Shown here one piece after another: positions 29,058 through 29,323 of a stretch of 29,323 nucleotides of DNA (the first letter of the stretch is position 1; each line of letters starts with the position of its first letter). The notes under the pieces are model-generated. The model ran no database searches and had not been told where the DNA came from. It was given only the letters and a program-made list of their open reading frames with translations. The position numbers were made by a program, and so were the translations under genes. Source of the stretch: a virus; IMG/VR virus record IMGVR_UViG_3300045135_000575, positions 1 to 29,323 of that record. One strand, 5' to 3'.

Positions 29058-29323
29058 TGCGCGTGGAGTTCTTTGAACCGAAGCTTGAACAAGGCATTGT
29101 CCACGAAATACTTCAGTGGTCTAAAGACGTTTTAGAAACAAATAGTCCTTTCTTTGGAGGGTTGCCGCCGTGTCCTTACGCGCAAAAGGCTTGGGCTGAC
29201 CACAAAGTATCAATTATGTTCAAGTACGAACCTAGCTTTCAGGTTTTGTATACGTCCATCTCACAGTTTGACGATAACTTTGATCTTAATATAATTGTGG
29301 ATATTAACTATGAGCAAGATCCA
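29057..29323 (+). CDS. Hypothetical protein, 3' end outside window
   Basis: The ATG at 29057 overlaps the previous stop by one base (TGATG) and the frame stays open to the window edge, giving 89 residues. It begins MRVEFFEPKLEQGIVHEILQ and contains GGLPPCPYAQKAWADHKVSI and strand-rich FDDNFDLNIIVDINYEQD. I recognise no family. It continues the late operon. Confidence 0.62.
   Translation, partial: MRVEFFEPKLEQGIVHEILQWSKDVLETNSPFFGGLPPCPYAQKAWADHKVSIMFKYEPSFQVLYTSISQFDDNFDLNIIVDINYEQDP

Noticed and set aside
1-29323. tRNA, integrase, phage RNA polymerase or attachment site
   Set aside because: I saw no cloverleaf with T-loop, no tyrosine or serine recombinase motif, and no single-subunit RNA polymerase in this window. 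They may lie outside it.

Overview
This window is a contiguous piece of a tailed double-stranded DNA phage genome (Caudoviricetes). It carries a replication module, both terminase subunits, a very large portal, a holin/endolysin pair, a phage GroES, a scaffold, a decoration-like protein and an HK97-fold (Mu gpT-like) major capsid protein. Genes are tightly packed, often with ATGA, TGATG or TAATG junctions, and nearly all lie on the plus strand. No integrase, tRNA or phage-type RNA polymerase is visible. Recognisable TTGAC/TTGCA-N17-TATNNT promoters suggest that host sigma70-type RNA polymerase does the transcription. The protein set looks like that of phages recovered from marine virioplankton. 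An alphaproteobacterial host is possible, but this is inference only.

Layout. 1-1094: a partial SNF2-type helicase on the minus strand, divergent from everything else across a compact two-way promoter. 1191-8367: the replication block, comprising a coiled-coil protein, an SSB-like protein with an acidic DDVPF tail, an AEP-type primase, an SF1 helicase, an HTH protein, two small zinc-ribbon/DUF6378-type proteins and a family A DNA polymerase. 8400-12175: small early genes (an RHH regulator, hypothetical proteins, a protein with possible RAMP-like features, a winged-helix regulator, an AT-hook protein), separated by sigma70-like promoters whose spacers often hold TCCCATA. This block contains an 889-bp non-coding region (9604-10492) with nine degenerate copies of a roughly 28-nt repeat and many short palindromes. 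12176-16590: an iteron-like GGTGTTACC cluster, the terminase small subunit, a VRR-NUC nuclease, small zinc proteins, a gp88/DUF7227-like protein and a DUF932 protein. 16591-17071: a 481-bp gene-free stretch packed with perfect palindromes. 17072-29323: the late block with large terminase, portal, small virion or unknown proteins, holin, M15 endolysin, GroES, scaffold, decoration-like protein, major capsid, two small accessory structural proteins and a run of very basic small proteins. The last gene leaves the window.

How it works together. The primase, helicases, SSB-like protein and PolA form a self-contained replisome that lacks a DnaB/gp4-type primase-helicase in this window. The nuclease, gp88-like and DUF932 proteins sit between the two terminase genes. 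The late genes package DNA (TerS/TerL/portal), build the head (scaffold, GroES, capsid, decoration) and lyse the cell (holin plus peptidase). Base composition changes visibly around 17 kb, from A/C-leaning early genes to strongly G/T-leaning terminase and portal genes. The most unusual features are the repeat array beside the possibly RAMP-like gene and the palindrome cluster before the large terminase.
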